From: Pedobacter rhizosphaerae
GTDB lineage: Bacteria; Bacteroidota; Bacteroidia; Sphingobacteriales; Sphingobacteriaceae
Length of the DNA stretch: 45,653 nt
Assembly: GCF_900111155.1 (NCBI RefSeq)
Contig: NZ_FOGG01000026.1
Coordinates: forward strand, 17,709 to 63,361
Direction of reading: 5' to 3'
The translations under genes and the position numbers were made by a program. The notes beneath the pieces were generated by a model, which saw only the letters and a list, made by a program, of their open reading frames with translations, was not told the origin of the DNA and did no database searches. Shown here piece by piece: positions 1 to 7,879 of the stretch (position 1 is its first letter; each line of letters opens with the position of its first letter).

Positions 1-390
1 CTTTATGATGTAAGATGGTTTGATGTAAGATGGACCTGCCACTCGGAAATCTATCCATCTTCCATTCCCTACATCTGCCTTTATGATGTAAGATGGTTTA
101 ATGTAAAAATGGACATGCCACTCGCAATTCCATCCATCTTCCATCCTCACATCTTCCATCATATAAAATGGTTTGATGTGAAAAGGATTAATGTAGGTGG
201 TCTCCCTACTGCATACCTGTCCATCTTCCATACCTCCCTCTTACATATTAAATTAGGTTGGATGTAAAATGGATTGATGTAAGTGGTCTCTCCACTGCAC
301 ACCTGTCCATCTTCCATCCCCACGTCTTACATATTAAATTAGGTTTGAAGTAAGATGGGCATTCCACTTCTGAAACACCCATCTTACATC
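1..390. repeat. Degenerate palindromic repeat block, left copy
   Basis: This gene-free stretch is made of repeats built from GATGTAAGATGG and its complement CCATCTTCCAT. Positions 1-74 are the exact reverse complement of 5463-5536. Positions about 180-340 (with TGCATACCTGTCCATC and similar) are a diverged reverse complement of the 85-86 bp units at 5040-5440. The order of the two unit types is mirrored relative to the right-hand block, so this is one arm of a large inverted repeat around the three genes between them. I see no credible ORF. The block is cut by the window edge, so its full length is unknown. Confidence 0.85.
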
Positions 391-393
391 CAG

Positions 394-1611
394 CTAATAG
401 TTTCCTGACTGATTAATTCCTGCTTTCAGGCTTAATATGCCATAATCGTTGTTGTAAACACCACCATTTGCCGCGTTAAAATTTGTGACGTTAATGTTGT
501 TGCCTGCAAAACTGATTGTTCCATTAGGTACTATATTTCCTTCAATTCGGAAAGAATATTCTGTGCCAGTTGTATTATCCCTGTAGTAACCAATACCGTG
601 ATAAATATCGTTCACATTGGTTGTAATGTTAATCGTGTTGTTAAGTACAATAACATTATTAAGATAAGGGTATGCAGGAGTATTGCTGTACTCATAAAGA
701 AGAATTCCCGAATCGTTGAAGGTATTACCTGATATGGTAACATTTTGTCCATTTCTTGCTTTTACCGAGCCGCCACTGCCATTTGCTGGCCATCCTGAAA
801 TGGTATTTCCACTAATGGTTAGGCCGTTAAAGCTATGCGCATAAATGCCGTGATCAGTTTGATCTAAGTCGGTATTTAATGCGATGTTTCTATTAATTAT
901 ATTATTGTTTATGAGACTGTTGCTTTCGCTATTGTCGTTTATAGCGGTTACAAAATATCCGGTAGTACCACCATTTCCAAAGGTACAGTTAAGGATCTTG
1001 CTGTTGGTGGTGCTCTTTAGCCAAACACCTCTGCCGCTGTTGTTCACTCTTCTCGCAAAGGTACAAGTGTTAACCACCGAAGAATCAGTATCATTAAATT
1101 GTAGGTAGGCATCCGAATAATAGGTTTCATTTGTCCCTGCTTTTCTAGTGCCATAGTCAAAAATACAGTACTTAAAGGTTACTTTGCTGGCATTGGTAAT
1201 CACAAATCTATAATTCCAGAATGTAATGCCCGAAAAAACACAGTTGTTGAGCTCCGTATTGTAGCTTACCGAAAGCATGTCTGTGGTAGTTCCTGTGGCA
1301 TCAAAAATGGGATTGGTTGAGGTTTTTTTAGCGAGAATTACACCTGCTTTCATTACTATTCTTCCGGTGATGGTATAGGTGCCAGCTTCTACCCAAACAG
1401 TGTCGCCAGAAACAGCAGCCGCAATAACCTGGTTAATCTGTGCAAGTGTCATTCCGGTATTAATGGTTAAGTCGGAAACGGAAGCAGTTTGATTTTCCAT
1501 CCTCAGTGTTTTGTTAGTGTCAAAGGTGCTGCCCTCGGCTTCAGTTTCTTTTTTACAAGAAAGCAGGACAAGGCTTAGTGCTAAAATTAGCAATTGGGAC
1601 TTTTTTTTCAT
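394..1611 (-). CDS. Lipoprotein with right-handed parallel beta-helix
   Basis: A 405-residue exported protein. The N-terminus MKKKSQLLILALSLVLLSC is a lipoprotein signal with the lipid-bearing cysteine at residue 19, followed by K-K, typical of outer-membrane lipoproteins in Bacteroidota. Residues about 50-80 (LAQINQVIAAAVSGDTVWVE, then a G-T-Y-T) match the first turns of the pectate-lyase/chondroitinase-B-like beta-helix fold, and the rest is rich in the N-x-I/F-x-x-N repeats of such helices (for example the segments around residues 205-300). This fits polysaccharide lyase family 6 or a binding relative; I cannot identify the catalytic Lys/Arg pair with confidence, so no substrate is assigned. 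The gene stands alone, 344 bp from its upstream neighbour on the same strand. Confidence 0.8.
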   Translation of the reverse strand: MKKKSQLLILALSLVLLSCKKETEAEGSTFDTNKTLRMENQTASVSDLTINTGMTLAQINQVIAAAVSGDTVWVEAGTYTITGRIVMKAGVILAKKTSTNPIFDATGTTTDMLSVSYNTELNNCVFSGITFWNYRFVITNASKVTFKYCIFDYGTRKAGTNETYYSDAYLQFNDTDSSVVNTCTFARRVNNSGRGVWLKSTTNSKILNCTFGNGGTTGYFVTAINDNSESNSLINNNIINRNIALNTDLDQTDHGIYAHSFNGLTISGNTISGWPANGSGGSVKARNGQNVTISGNTFNDSGILLYEYSNTPAYPYLNNVIVLNNTINITTNVNDIYHGIGYYRDNTTGTEYSFRIEGNIVPNGTISFAGNNINVTNFNAANGGVYNNDYGILSLKAGINQSGNY

Positions 1612-1955
1612 TTTCTTTTGAATTTAGTATTTGGTTAAGTTGATATACTAATTTCAAATAAAACAGGAGTGATAAAGGGATAAGAATTGGTTTAATTAGG
1701 GGTAAGGATTATGGAGATCTATTGTTTTTTTATTGGTGTATTTGGCACGTTTACAATTGGTTAACGGTTTTGGTGCAGACTTCTGTGGAAGTGAAAAATA
1801 ATTGTTTTCACGTTGAAGTTTATTAATAAGCAGTATGGGATAACGATGCTGAAGATTAGCATTTACCACTACTAAATAGAGTTGGTGGCAAATTGATGAG
1901 TAAGGACTTGTATAATCTTTAACAGCACTGTTCTCAATATTATATTTTTAGGGGT
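1612..1955. other. Intergenic region, no gene seen
   Basis: AT-rich spacer between two minus-strand genes. It should hold the promoter of the beta-helix lipoprotein gene, but no clean TTG-N19-TAnnTTTG pair is visible on the minus strand. No RNA gene, repeat or convincing short ORF was seen. Confidence 0.5.
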
Positions 1956-2726
1956 TTACAGCTTTTCATACCAATCAACAATATAGTCTGCTACCAATTC
2001 CCATCCCTTTTCGCCGCAAATAAAATGGCTTTTGCCCTCAAATATCTTAAGATCAACCCGACTACTGCTATCTGAATATTTTCCTGCAATGGTTTGAGTA
2101 AGTGCCGGGGGGAAAATGTGATCACTTCCACCGCCAATAAACAAGATCGGAGCGTGTGCTTTTTTAAAATCAATATTAGAGAAGGGATTTAACACCAGTT
2201 GACGGCTTACCTTATAGCTTTCCGGAACTGCGAACTGATCAAATAACTGGGCACGTTCTCCTGTTGGAGTGGTATTAAAAAAAGCATAATCGTACCATTT
2301 TCTGCTGCCCATAAAATACTTGCTAAAAGAAAAGAAACCAAAGGCAGGGATAACAGTCTTTAGTGTTTGGAAAGGAGGAAAAACATTTTTAGGTGGTGCG
2401 CCATCAATGCTCACTCCAGCGACAGCTTTTCCCAGTTCTATCAATTTCAATACCGCCATTCCAGCCATGGAGTGCCCAATAATAAAGGGTTTTTCAGGTA
2501 GCGTATCAATTAACTGGCTAATGTTATTTACGATATCAATAAAGCCTGTATTAGTGAGTTCGGGGTGAGGACTTGTTCTCAGGGTACTGGGATTGCCATC
2601 GTGTCCGGGATTTGCAGGGGTGTAAACTTTATAACCTTTTTGTTCGTAGTAGGATTTCCATGCTGCCCAGGTGAGGTTATTGACGAAATTACCATGAATG
2701 AGGACGATAGTTTTTGATTTTTCCAT
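1956..2726 (-). CDS. Alpha/beta hydrolase
   Basis: A 256-residue protein of the alpha/beta-hydrolase superfamily. V-L-I-H-G-N at residues 8-13 forms the oxyanion region, G-H-S-M-A-G places the nucleophile at Ser86, the acid is probably the Asp of G-G-G-S-D-H-I-F-P-P near residue 200, and the histidine lies in G-K-S-H-F near residue 235. There is no signal peptide, so it is probably cytoplasmic. The short cap and the overall sequence are like the esterase/lipase-type hydrolases often annotated simply as alpha/beta hydrolase; the substrate cannot be told from sequence. It is separated from its neighbours by long spacers and is likely monocistronic. Confidence 0.85.
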   Translation of the reverse strand: MEKSKTIVLIHGNFVNNLTWAAWKSYYEQKGYKVYTPANPGHDGNPSTLRTSPHPELTNTGFIDIVNNISQLIDTLPEKPFIIGHSMAGMAVLKLIELGKAVAGVSIDGAPPKNVFPPFQTLKTVIPAFGFFSFSKYFMGSRKWYDYAFFNTTPTGERAQLFDQFAVPESYKVSRQLVLNPFSNIDFKKAHAPILFIGGGSDHIFPPALTQTIAGKYSDSSSRVDLKIFEGKSHFICGEKGWELVADYIVDWYEKL

Positions 2727-2898
2727 TGTAGTTTGTGGTTTAAGGAAGGGATGTGGTTCTTCCTGATCTTTTAAAAGACCAAGTATCCTGTTAGTACAGC
2801 TAAATATAAGGAAAAAGAATAGAATATTTATATAACGACCATGTTTTCAGTGTTTTGTGTTTTTTTTGTGCAAATTTAAGATGGTTAGTTTTAAGATT

Positions 2899-3412
2899 TT
2901 AGTTTCTTAGTTGCCTTAGGTGGTTAAATGATCTAAAATGGTTTAATGGAAAATGGCAGGAGTTCAAATTTTCTTTGTGCGCTTGGTGGTTTAAAACATT
3001 AAGAAGTTAAGGTGAGTTAAGATTTGGGGTTAAGGAAGCAATACTTATAATGTCTTATCTGGCTTATATGGTTCAAATTTTTGTGCGCTAATGTGTTTAT
3101 TTTTAGTTTCTTAGTTGCCTTAGGTGGTTAAATGATGAAAAATGTTTTAATGGAAAATGGCAGGAGTTCAAATTTTCTTTGTGCGCTTCGTGGTTTAAAA
3201 CATTAAGAAGTTAAGGTAAGTTAAGATGGGTTAAGGAAGCAAAACTTATAATTATCTTATCTGGCTTATATGGTTCAAATTTTTGTGCGCTAATGTGTTA
3301 ATTTTTAGTTCCTTATTTGCCTTAGGTGGTTAAATTATATGATTGAGATTATGGAAGCAATACTTATAATTATCTTATCTGGCTTATATGGTTCAAATTT
3401 TTGTGTGCTTGG
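2899..3412. repeat. Three direct repeats of about 203 bp
   Basis: Three head-to-tail units begin near 2901, 3105 and 3307 with AGTTtCTTAgTTGCCTTAGG. The first two are about 203 bp and nearly identical, sharing GGTTTAAAACATTAAGAAGT and CTTATCTGGCTTATATGGTT. The third is shortened to about 110 bp by an internal deletion. They fill the 898-bp gap between the hydrolase and thioredoxin genes. Related fragments occur elsewhere in the window (CCTAAGGTGG at about 30488, ATTAAGAAGTTAAGG at about 45628), so this is a dispersed family. No coding capacity. Confidence 0.85.
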
Positions 3413-3505
3413 TAGTGAAACGATCTTAGATGGTTAGTTTTACGCTTTTCACTGCCCTAGTCCGTGACTTACATACCAGTATATTCTTATATTATTAGAA
3501 AAAAT

Positions 3506-3538
3506 AAAAGGGACATCCCATCCGGATATGTCCCTTTT
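3506..3538 (-). terminator. Rho-independent terminator of the thioredoxin gene
   Basis: An 11-bp perfect stem, AAAAGGGACAT (3506-3516) with ATGTCCCTTTT (3528-3538), closes an 11-nt loop. Read on the minus strand it is followed by TTTTATTTTTT, a good U-tract, about 90 bp past the stop of the minus-strand thioredoxin gene. The T-run on the other side could make it bidirectional. Confidence 0.85.
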
Positions 3539-3624
3539 TCTAACCAAATATAAACCTGTTATGAGACAGGAATTTCTTTATCTATCCAGCCGGATTTTTG
3601 GCATGCATAGTCTTTATGTCTTTT

Positions 3625-4890
3625 TTACTGAGCAACTAATTCGTCGATCTCTTTATTAAACTCCTTTACAAATTCAGTATAGTACTTTCCGGTTGCCGGA
3701 CCACTATATCCTGTGTGGATTTGCGCTACTTCACCTTTTTTATTGATGATAATTGTAGTTGGAAAGGAGAGGAAATTGCTCAAAGCAGGTAACGATTCTG
3801 CCACCTGTTGCTTATCGGGCTTTCCTACAATCACCTGATCATATTCTATGCCAAATTTTTCGCGGAACCTGGTTAAGGCTTTTCGAACATAGGCCGAATC
3901 TAACTGTCTTTCGTAATGAAGGGCTATTACTTCAATGCCACGTTTGCGGTTTTCTTTATACCAAGGGGCTATAAAAGAGGCCTCATCCACGCAATTGGGG
4001 CACCAGGTTCCCGTAATGGTTAATAGCACAACCTTATTTTTGTATTTGTCATCACTAAGTGATATTTTTTTTCCGTTCACATCAGGGAAAGAAAATTCTA
4101 GTGTTTTGTATCCTTCTTTAAGAAAGGTAAGTTTTGTCGCATCAGGAAGTGCAGCATTGACATTCTTTATGCCCTCTAATGGTGTGTTTCCTCTTGCACT
4201 GATGTTTGCTCCGGTAATTTTGCCATCTGCTGTAAACGAGCCTTTGTAGTATGCCGGGCTGGAGCCGATAAAGCTCGACAGATAAAAATCATTGCCTTCA
4301 ACTATACCTTCCAGAAACCTGGAATCTCCTGTTACACGCAAGAATGTTCCGCTTAATTTATTTCCGTTTTGTTTAAAAAGTCCAACGGTTTTTTCTGCTT
4401 TGCCATCAGGCGATTTAAAAGTCACGTCATAAGTCCCGGAGAAGTCTGCACTGGCAGATTTACCTGTGGATTTAAAGCGATAGTTGATTCCTTTTTTCGC
4501 TGTTAACGGGATGGGTTTCCCAGATCCGTCCTGCTTTCTCAGAAAGCCAACCAGTGAATCTCCCTGAACTTTCAGTGCAAGTTCGTTATCAAACTGATCG
4601 AGTTTAGCGATTACTGAATCTGCCGATTGAGTTACATTTCCGCCATCAAAGCGTTCTTCTGCATTAATAAAGGTGATGCCTAATCCGCCATTTTTTTTAC
4701 TGCCAATTTCAAAATTGATAGGAACCTCAGTACCTGGCTTAATTTCAAAGCTCGCTCTCCAAAGCCCTTTAGGATCAAATGATACCTTTTGGCTCAGCTG
4801 TTTACCTGAAACTTTCTTTTGAGTTTGTGCTTGTAGATTTTGCGATAAAACAGCAAGCCCCGACAAGACGATTAATGATTTTATATTCAT
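3625..4890 (-). CDS. Exported TlpA-like thioredoxin-family protein
   Basis: A 421-residue protein with an N-terminal signal peptide (residues 1-22, ending L-Q-A-Q). Residues about 40-245 are a beta-rich domain typical of Bacteroidota TlpA/ResA-like proteins, and residues about 265-415 are a thioredoxin fold of the AhpC/TSA type. The redox motif is W-C-P-N-C at 296-300, with Asn in place of the usual Pro, and the cis-proline is in L-S-F-P-T-T. It should work in the periplasm as a thiol-disulfide reductase, perhaps for cytochrome c or other cysteine proteins. A copy of the CTATGGATTTTGTAG element lies 73 bp upstream (4963-4977) and a TAACTTTG -7 box is at 4923-4916 on the minus strand, which ties this gene to the sulfur genes on the other side of the repeat block. 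Confidence 0.88.
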   Translation of the reverse strand: MNIKSLIVLSGLAVLSQNLQAQTQKKVSGKQLSQKVSFDPKGLWRASFEIKPGTEVPINFEIGSKKNGGLGITFINAEERFDGGNVTQSADSVIAKLDQFDNELALKVQGDSLVGFLRKQDGSGKPIPLTAKKGINYRFKSTGKSASADFSGTYDVTFKSPDGKAEKTVGLFKQNGNKLSGTFLRVTGDSRFLEGIVEGNDFYLSSFIGSSPAYYKGSFTADGKITGANISARGNTPLEGIKNVNAALPDATKLTFLKEGYKTLEFSFPDVNGKKISLSDDKYKNKVVLLTITGTWCPNCVDEASFIAPWYKENRKRGIEVIALHYERQLDSAYVRKALTRFREKFGIEYDQVIVGKPDKQQVAESLPALSNFLSFPTTIIINKKGEVAQIHTGYSGPATGKYYTEFVKEFNKEIDELVAQ

Positions 4891-4962
4891 AGGATGATAT
4901 TCTTCATTTGCGGGGCAAAGTTAGCTATCGTTTCTGCAAGGAAAAAATATTTTCAACAAAAT

Positions 4963-4977
4963 CTATGGATTTTGTAG
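4963..4977. promoter_or_regulatory. Candidate operator CTATGGATTTTGTAG (copy 1)
   Basis: A 15-bp imperfect dyad (CTAT...GTAG) upstream of the minus-strand thioredoxin gene. It differs from the copy at 8655-8669 at one position (T to G) and closely matches the copy at 7113-7127. It does not overlap an obvious -33 box here. The regulator is unknown. Confidence 0.5.
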
Positions 4978-4989
4978 TTTTTATGTTTT

Positions 4990-5690
4990 TCAGATTATAT
5001 CTCTATATAGGATCATTCTACATCAAACCAATTTTATATGTAAGATGGAGGGATGGAAGATGGACAGGTATGCAGTGGAGAGAGCACTTACATAATCCAT
5101 TCTACATCAAACCTATTTTTATATGGAAGATGGAGGGATGGAAGATGGACGGGTATGCAGTGGGGAGAGCACTTACATAATCCATTCTACATCAAACCTA
5201 TTTTTATATGGAAGATAGAGGTATGGAAGATGAACGGGTATGCAGTGAGGAGACCACTTACATTAATCCTTTTTACATCAAACCTATTTTTATATGGAAG
5301 ATGGAGGGATGGATGATGGATGGGTATGCAGTGGGGAGACCACTTACATTAATCCTTTTTACATCAAACCTATTTTTATATGGAAGATGGAGGGATGGAA
5401 GATGGATGGGTATAAAGTGGATAGACTATCTTACATCAAACCATTTTACATCATACAGTAAAATGTAGGGAATGGAAGATGGATAGATTTCCGAGTGGCA
5501 GGTCCATCTTACATCAAACCATCTTACATCATAAAGGAATATGTAGGGAATGGAAGATGGATAGATTTCCGAGTGGCAGGTCCATCTTACATCATAAAGG
5601 AAGACGTAGGGAATGGAAGATGGCTAGTTTTTCGAGTGGCAGGTCCATCTTATATCAAACCATTTTACATCATTTAAGACTGATTTACAT
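4990..5690. repeat. Tandem repeat block, right copy (two unit types)
   Basis: From about 5000 to 5440 there are five head-to-tail units of 85-86 bp; the AAGATGGAGG landmark falls at 5042, 5127, 5212, 5298 and 5384. From about 5462 to 5680 follow three units of a second type (GTAGGGAATGGAAGATGG at 5465, 5543 and 5606, spacing 78 and 63 bp). The second type is the exact reverse complement of 1-74. Each unit contains TGTAAGATGG-like and CCATCTTACAT-like stretches that can pair. Several open frames run through the array, but they exist only because the unit length avoids stops, and I do not regard them as genes. Confidence 0.88.
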
Positions 5691-5715
5691 TTTTTTTTAA
5701 AAAATTATACTAAGT

Positions 5716-5730
5716 CTATAGGAATTATAT
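5716..5730 (+). promoter_or_regulatory. Candidate operator half-site (copy 2)
   Basis: The stretch ATACTAAGTCTATAGG (5707-5722) matches ATACTTAGTCTATAGT at 7104-7119 at 14 of 16 positions, but the right half (GTAG) is missing and the distance to the -7 box is 14 bp instead of 31. It may be a half-site of the same operator seen at 4963, 7113 and 8655. Confidence 0.35.
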
Positions 5731-5737
5731 ATATTTG
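5730..5737 (+). promoter_or_regulatory. Promoter -7 box of the cysteine desulfurase transcript
   Basis: TATATTTG matches the Bacteroidota -7 consensus TAnnTTTG exactly. A transcript starting near 5744 would carry the complete riboswitch that begins at 5755. No good -33 TTG is visible at the usual distance. Confidence 0.5.
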
Positions 5738-5754
5738 TTTGAAATTATTTACGA

Positions 5755-5850
5755 CTTATCCAGAAAGACCGAGGGAAATGGCCCTGTGACGTCTTAGCAA
5801 CCTGTTGCCAAATAAGGTGCTAATTCCTTCTCCTAACAGAGAAAGATAAG
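5755..5850 (+). ncRNA. SAM-I (S-box) riboswitch
   Basis: The segment shows the conserved core of the SAM-I aptamer: P1 CTTATC (5755-5760) pairs with GATAAG (5845-5850); between them are a GAGGGAAATGGCCC segment, TGTGACG, and the invariant AGCAACC followed by an internal stem and AAGGTGCTAATTCC. It binds S-adenosylmethionine and normally shuts down methionine/cysteine genes when SAM is high. No terminator with a U-tract lies between P1 and the start codon; instead ATACG (5854-5858) can pair with CGTAT (5896-5900) over the ATG at 5899, and TTAAC/GTTAA form a small stem just before it, so translational control of the downstream cysteine desulfurase is the likelier mode (inference). Confidence 0.9.
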
Positions 5851-5898
5851 ATGATACGCTAGGAAATCTAGGTAGGTCATTAACGAAAATGTTAACGT

Positions 5899-7047
5899 AT
5901 GAATATTTATTTAGACAATGCCGCCACTACTCCGCTCTCGCGTGAAGCCTTTTTAGAAATGGAACCTTTCTTATTTGGAAGCTTTGGTAATCCCTCTTCC
6001 TCACATAGTTTAGGCAGGATCTCCAGACTGGCGCTAGAAAAATCAAGAGCAACCATAGCGGGGTATCTGAATGCAGAGCCGGCACAAATAATTTTCACTT
6101 CAGGAGGGACTGAGGCAGATAATACGGCTATACAATCCTCAATCGCCGCAGGTGTTAAAAGGGTAATTACTTCTGCTTTAGAACATCACGCGGTACTGAA
6201 TACCTTAAAGGTTGCCGAACGTGAAAATAAAATTGAACTGGTGTATCTGGAAAATGATCATAAAGGAAACATCTCTATTACTGCCCTCGACCGTTTGTTG
6301 CAAGATGAAAAGCCTACACTAATTTCCCTGATGCATGGAAATAACGAGATTGGAAATCTAAATCCCATCCTGGATATTGCAGATCTTGCAGAACATTATG
6401 GCGCTATTTTTCATTCTGATACCGTACAAACTATGGGGCATATCCGCTATAATACCAGGTTGCTTGGACCTGATTTTCTGGTAGGCTCTGCTCATAAATT
6501 TCACGGACCGAAAGGTGTAGGATTTTTATATGCGAAAGATCCGGGAAAGGTTTTACCATTGATTAGCGGAGGTTCGCAGGAAAACAGGAAAAGAGGGGGA
6601 ACTGAAAATGTAGCTGGAATTGTAGGAATGGCAGCTGCACTTGCAAAATCATATCAGCATTTAGATCGACATGAAGCCTATATTCTTTTTCTCAAGGAAC
6701 GGCTTATCAATGGACTTCGCGATATTCCGGGAATTCATTTCAATGGATTGTCGGCAAATTTAGAACAAAGCTTATCTACGGTGCTCAGTATCTCTGCTGA
6801 TCAAAATGATCGGGATGTGGATCTTTTAACCCTGCTTGATCAGGAGGGGATCTGTGCTTCAGGAGGAAGCGCTTGTTCTAGTGGAAATCCCTCGCATGTA
6901 ATTCAGGCACTTGGCGGGAAAGCAGGGCAGGATACTTTACGTTTTTCATTTAGCCGGTACAATACCGGTTCGGAAATAGATCGTTTACTTTCGGTAATCC
7001 AGGGGCTATCTACAAACACTGTTCTTAACAGGAGTTTGAGTGCATAA
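5899..7047 (+). CDS. Cysteine desulfurase (NifS/IscS type)
   Basis: A 382-residue PLP enzyme of the aminotransferase class V family that takes sulfur from L-cysteine as a persulfide, giving alanine. Visible landmarks are Y-L-D-N-A-A-T-T-P at 4-12, E-H-H near 95-97 with the ring-stacking His97, H-S-D-T-V-Q at 172-177, the PLP lysine in S-A-H-K-F-H at Lys200, R-G-G-T-E-N at 232-237, and the active cysteine at Cys326 in S-G-G-S-A-C-S-S-G. The length is normal for the family. No iscU or suf gene is adjacent. Control by a SAM-I riboswitch is unusual for a housekeeping Fe-S desulfurase and points to a role in cysteine/methionine sulfur flow. It is probably cytoplasmic and monocistronic, since a new promoter follows at 7121. 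Confidence 0.93.
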   Translation: MNIYLDNAATTPLSREAFLEMEPFLFGSFGNPSSSHSLGRISRLALEKSRATIAGYLNAEPAQIIFTSGGTEADNTAIQSSIAAGVKRVITSALEHHAVLNTLKVAERENKIELVYLENDHKGNISITALDRLLQDEKPTLISLMHGNNEIGNLNPILDIADLAEHYGAIFHSDTVQTMGHIRYNTRLLGPDFLVGSAHKFHGPKGVGFLYAKDPGKVLPLISGGSQENRKRGGTENVAGIVGMAAALAKSYQHLDRHEAYILFLKERLINGLRDIPGIHFNGLSANLEQSLSTVLSISADQNDRDVDLLTLLDQEGICASGGSACSSGNPSHVIQALGGKAGQDTLRFSFSRYNTGSEIDRLLSVIQGLSTNTVLNRSLSA

Positions 7048-7112
7048 ACCAATTTTCTTATAACGAGAACTAACTTAATAACCTATTCAAAAAATAAAAA
7101 TAAATACTTAGT

Positions 7113-7127
7113 CTATAGTTTTTGTAG
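7113..7127 (+). promoter_or_regulatory. Candidate operator CTATAGTTTTTGTAG (copy 3)
   Basis: Near-palindromic 15-mer that overlaps the -33 TTTG (7121-7124) of the promoter for the 84-aa/NIL-domain pair. Its start is 31 bp before the -7 box, exactly the spacing seen for the copy at 8655. Confidence 0.55.
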
Positions 7128-7151
7128 TGTTTATTTAAATTCTTATATTTG
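7121..7151 (+). promoter_or_regulatory. Bacteroidota-type promoter
   Basis: -33 TTTG at 7121-7124 and -7 TATATTTG at 7144-7151 are separated by 19 bp, a textbook spacing for the primary sigma factor of this phylum. The start of transcription would be near 7158, about 25 bp before the ATG at 7183. Confidence 0.65.
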
Positions 7152-7182
7152 AACCTATATTTCACACTAGCTTCAATTATTT

Positions 7183-7437
7183 ATGGCAACTATTACACAA
7201 TTTCAAGCAGCATTGAAAGAAAAATCTAAACGTTTATTGGTGGAGCATTCCCTCGGAAAAAACCTTATTGATAAAATCGAATCTGCAGGTGGCAGGTGGA
7301 CAGCAAAAGAGGGGAGTGATTTTTATGAGTTTAATGATGTTCCAGCCGAGCTGAAACCCGAACTCGATAAAAAATTACGCAGTGCCCAACAACGCTTGCA
7401 TGACATGGATCAGCAATGGCATCAATTGATTAGATAA
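7183..7437 (+). CDS. Small conserved-looking protein of unknown function (84 aa)
   Basis: I do not recognise a family. The protein is 84 residues, soluble, with no signal peptide or membrane segment and no cysteine. It begins M-A-T-I-T-Q-F and looks mostly helical, with a long charged helix at about 55-84 (K-P-E-L-D-K-K-L-R-S-A-Q). It is well placed behind a strong promoter with the CTATAGTTTTTGTAG operator and 77 bp before the NIL-domain gene, probably in one transcript. Context therefore suggests a role in sulfur or methionine uptake or sensing, but nothing in the sequence proves it. Confidence 0.75.
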   Translation: MATITQFQAALKEKSKRLLVEHSLGKNLIDKIESAGGRWTAKEGSDFYEFNDVPAELKPELDKKLRSAQQRLHDMDQQWHQLIR

Positions 7438-7514
7438 GTAGGTGAAACTTTAACCCGAAAACTAACAGGCAGCCTAAGCAATCGCTTTAATCCATACCTT
7501 TTAATTACATCACT

Positions 7515-7856
7515 ATGTCACAGCATCTTTCTAACAGACAAATCGCTCCACATCACCAGGTTCTAAATCTTCCGCTAAGTTATCAGGAGCGGCTAAAGGC
7601 TAATCCGGATTGGCCCAGCAAGCAAGTATTTAAATTAGAGGTTCATGGCAGTTCTAATGCAGAAGCCATTCTCTCGGAAATTGCCCAACGATTCTCGGTT
7701 CGAAGTCAGGTCGTTGTTTCCCAAATTGAACAGATATCCGGCGTAAGGTATGGTAGCCTGATTGTAGAGATCGCGGGTCATCCATGGGATCAAAAGCTGG
7801 CTATAGACCATTGTCGTTGCCAGGGTCTTTCAACTCAATTATTAGGGTATGTGTAG
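7515..7856 (+). CDS. Stand-alone NIL-domain protein
   Basis: A 113-residue protein. Residues about 37-92 carry the NIL-domain pattern: V-F-K-L-E-V-H-G, then A-I-L-S-E-I-A-Q-R-F-S-V, then I-E-Q-I-S-G-V-R-Y-G-S-L-I-V-E-I-A-G. NIL domains bind methionine at the C-terminus of the ABC transporter ATPase MetN and also occur fused to ferredoxins. Here there is no ATPase and no ferredoxin part; the C-terminal extension has two cysteines in H-C-R-C. The gene follows the 84-aa gene by 77 bp and shares its operator-bearing promoter. A methionine or sulfur-compound sensor or transport accessory is a reasonable inference. Confidence 0.82.
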   Translation: MSQHLSNRQIAPHHQVLNLPLSYQERLKANPDWPSKQVFKLEVHGSSNAEAILSEIAQRFSVRSQVVVSQIEQISGVRYGSLIVEIAGHPWDQKLAIDHCRCQGLSTQLLGYV

Positions 7857-7879
7857 TTGTTCAGTGCCTTCCGTGTTTC

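Noticed and set aside
5000..5680. CRISPR array
   Set aside because: The units are contiguous tandem repeats without unique spacers, far longer than CRISPR repeats, and no cas genes are present.
4908..5700. Several overlapping open frames in the right repeat block
   Set aside because: They follow the 85-86 and 78 bp repeat units, repeat the same residues with shifts, and have no start context or family resemblance.
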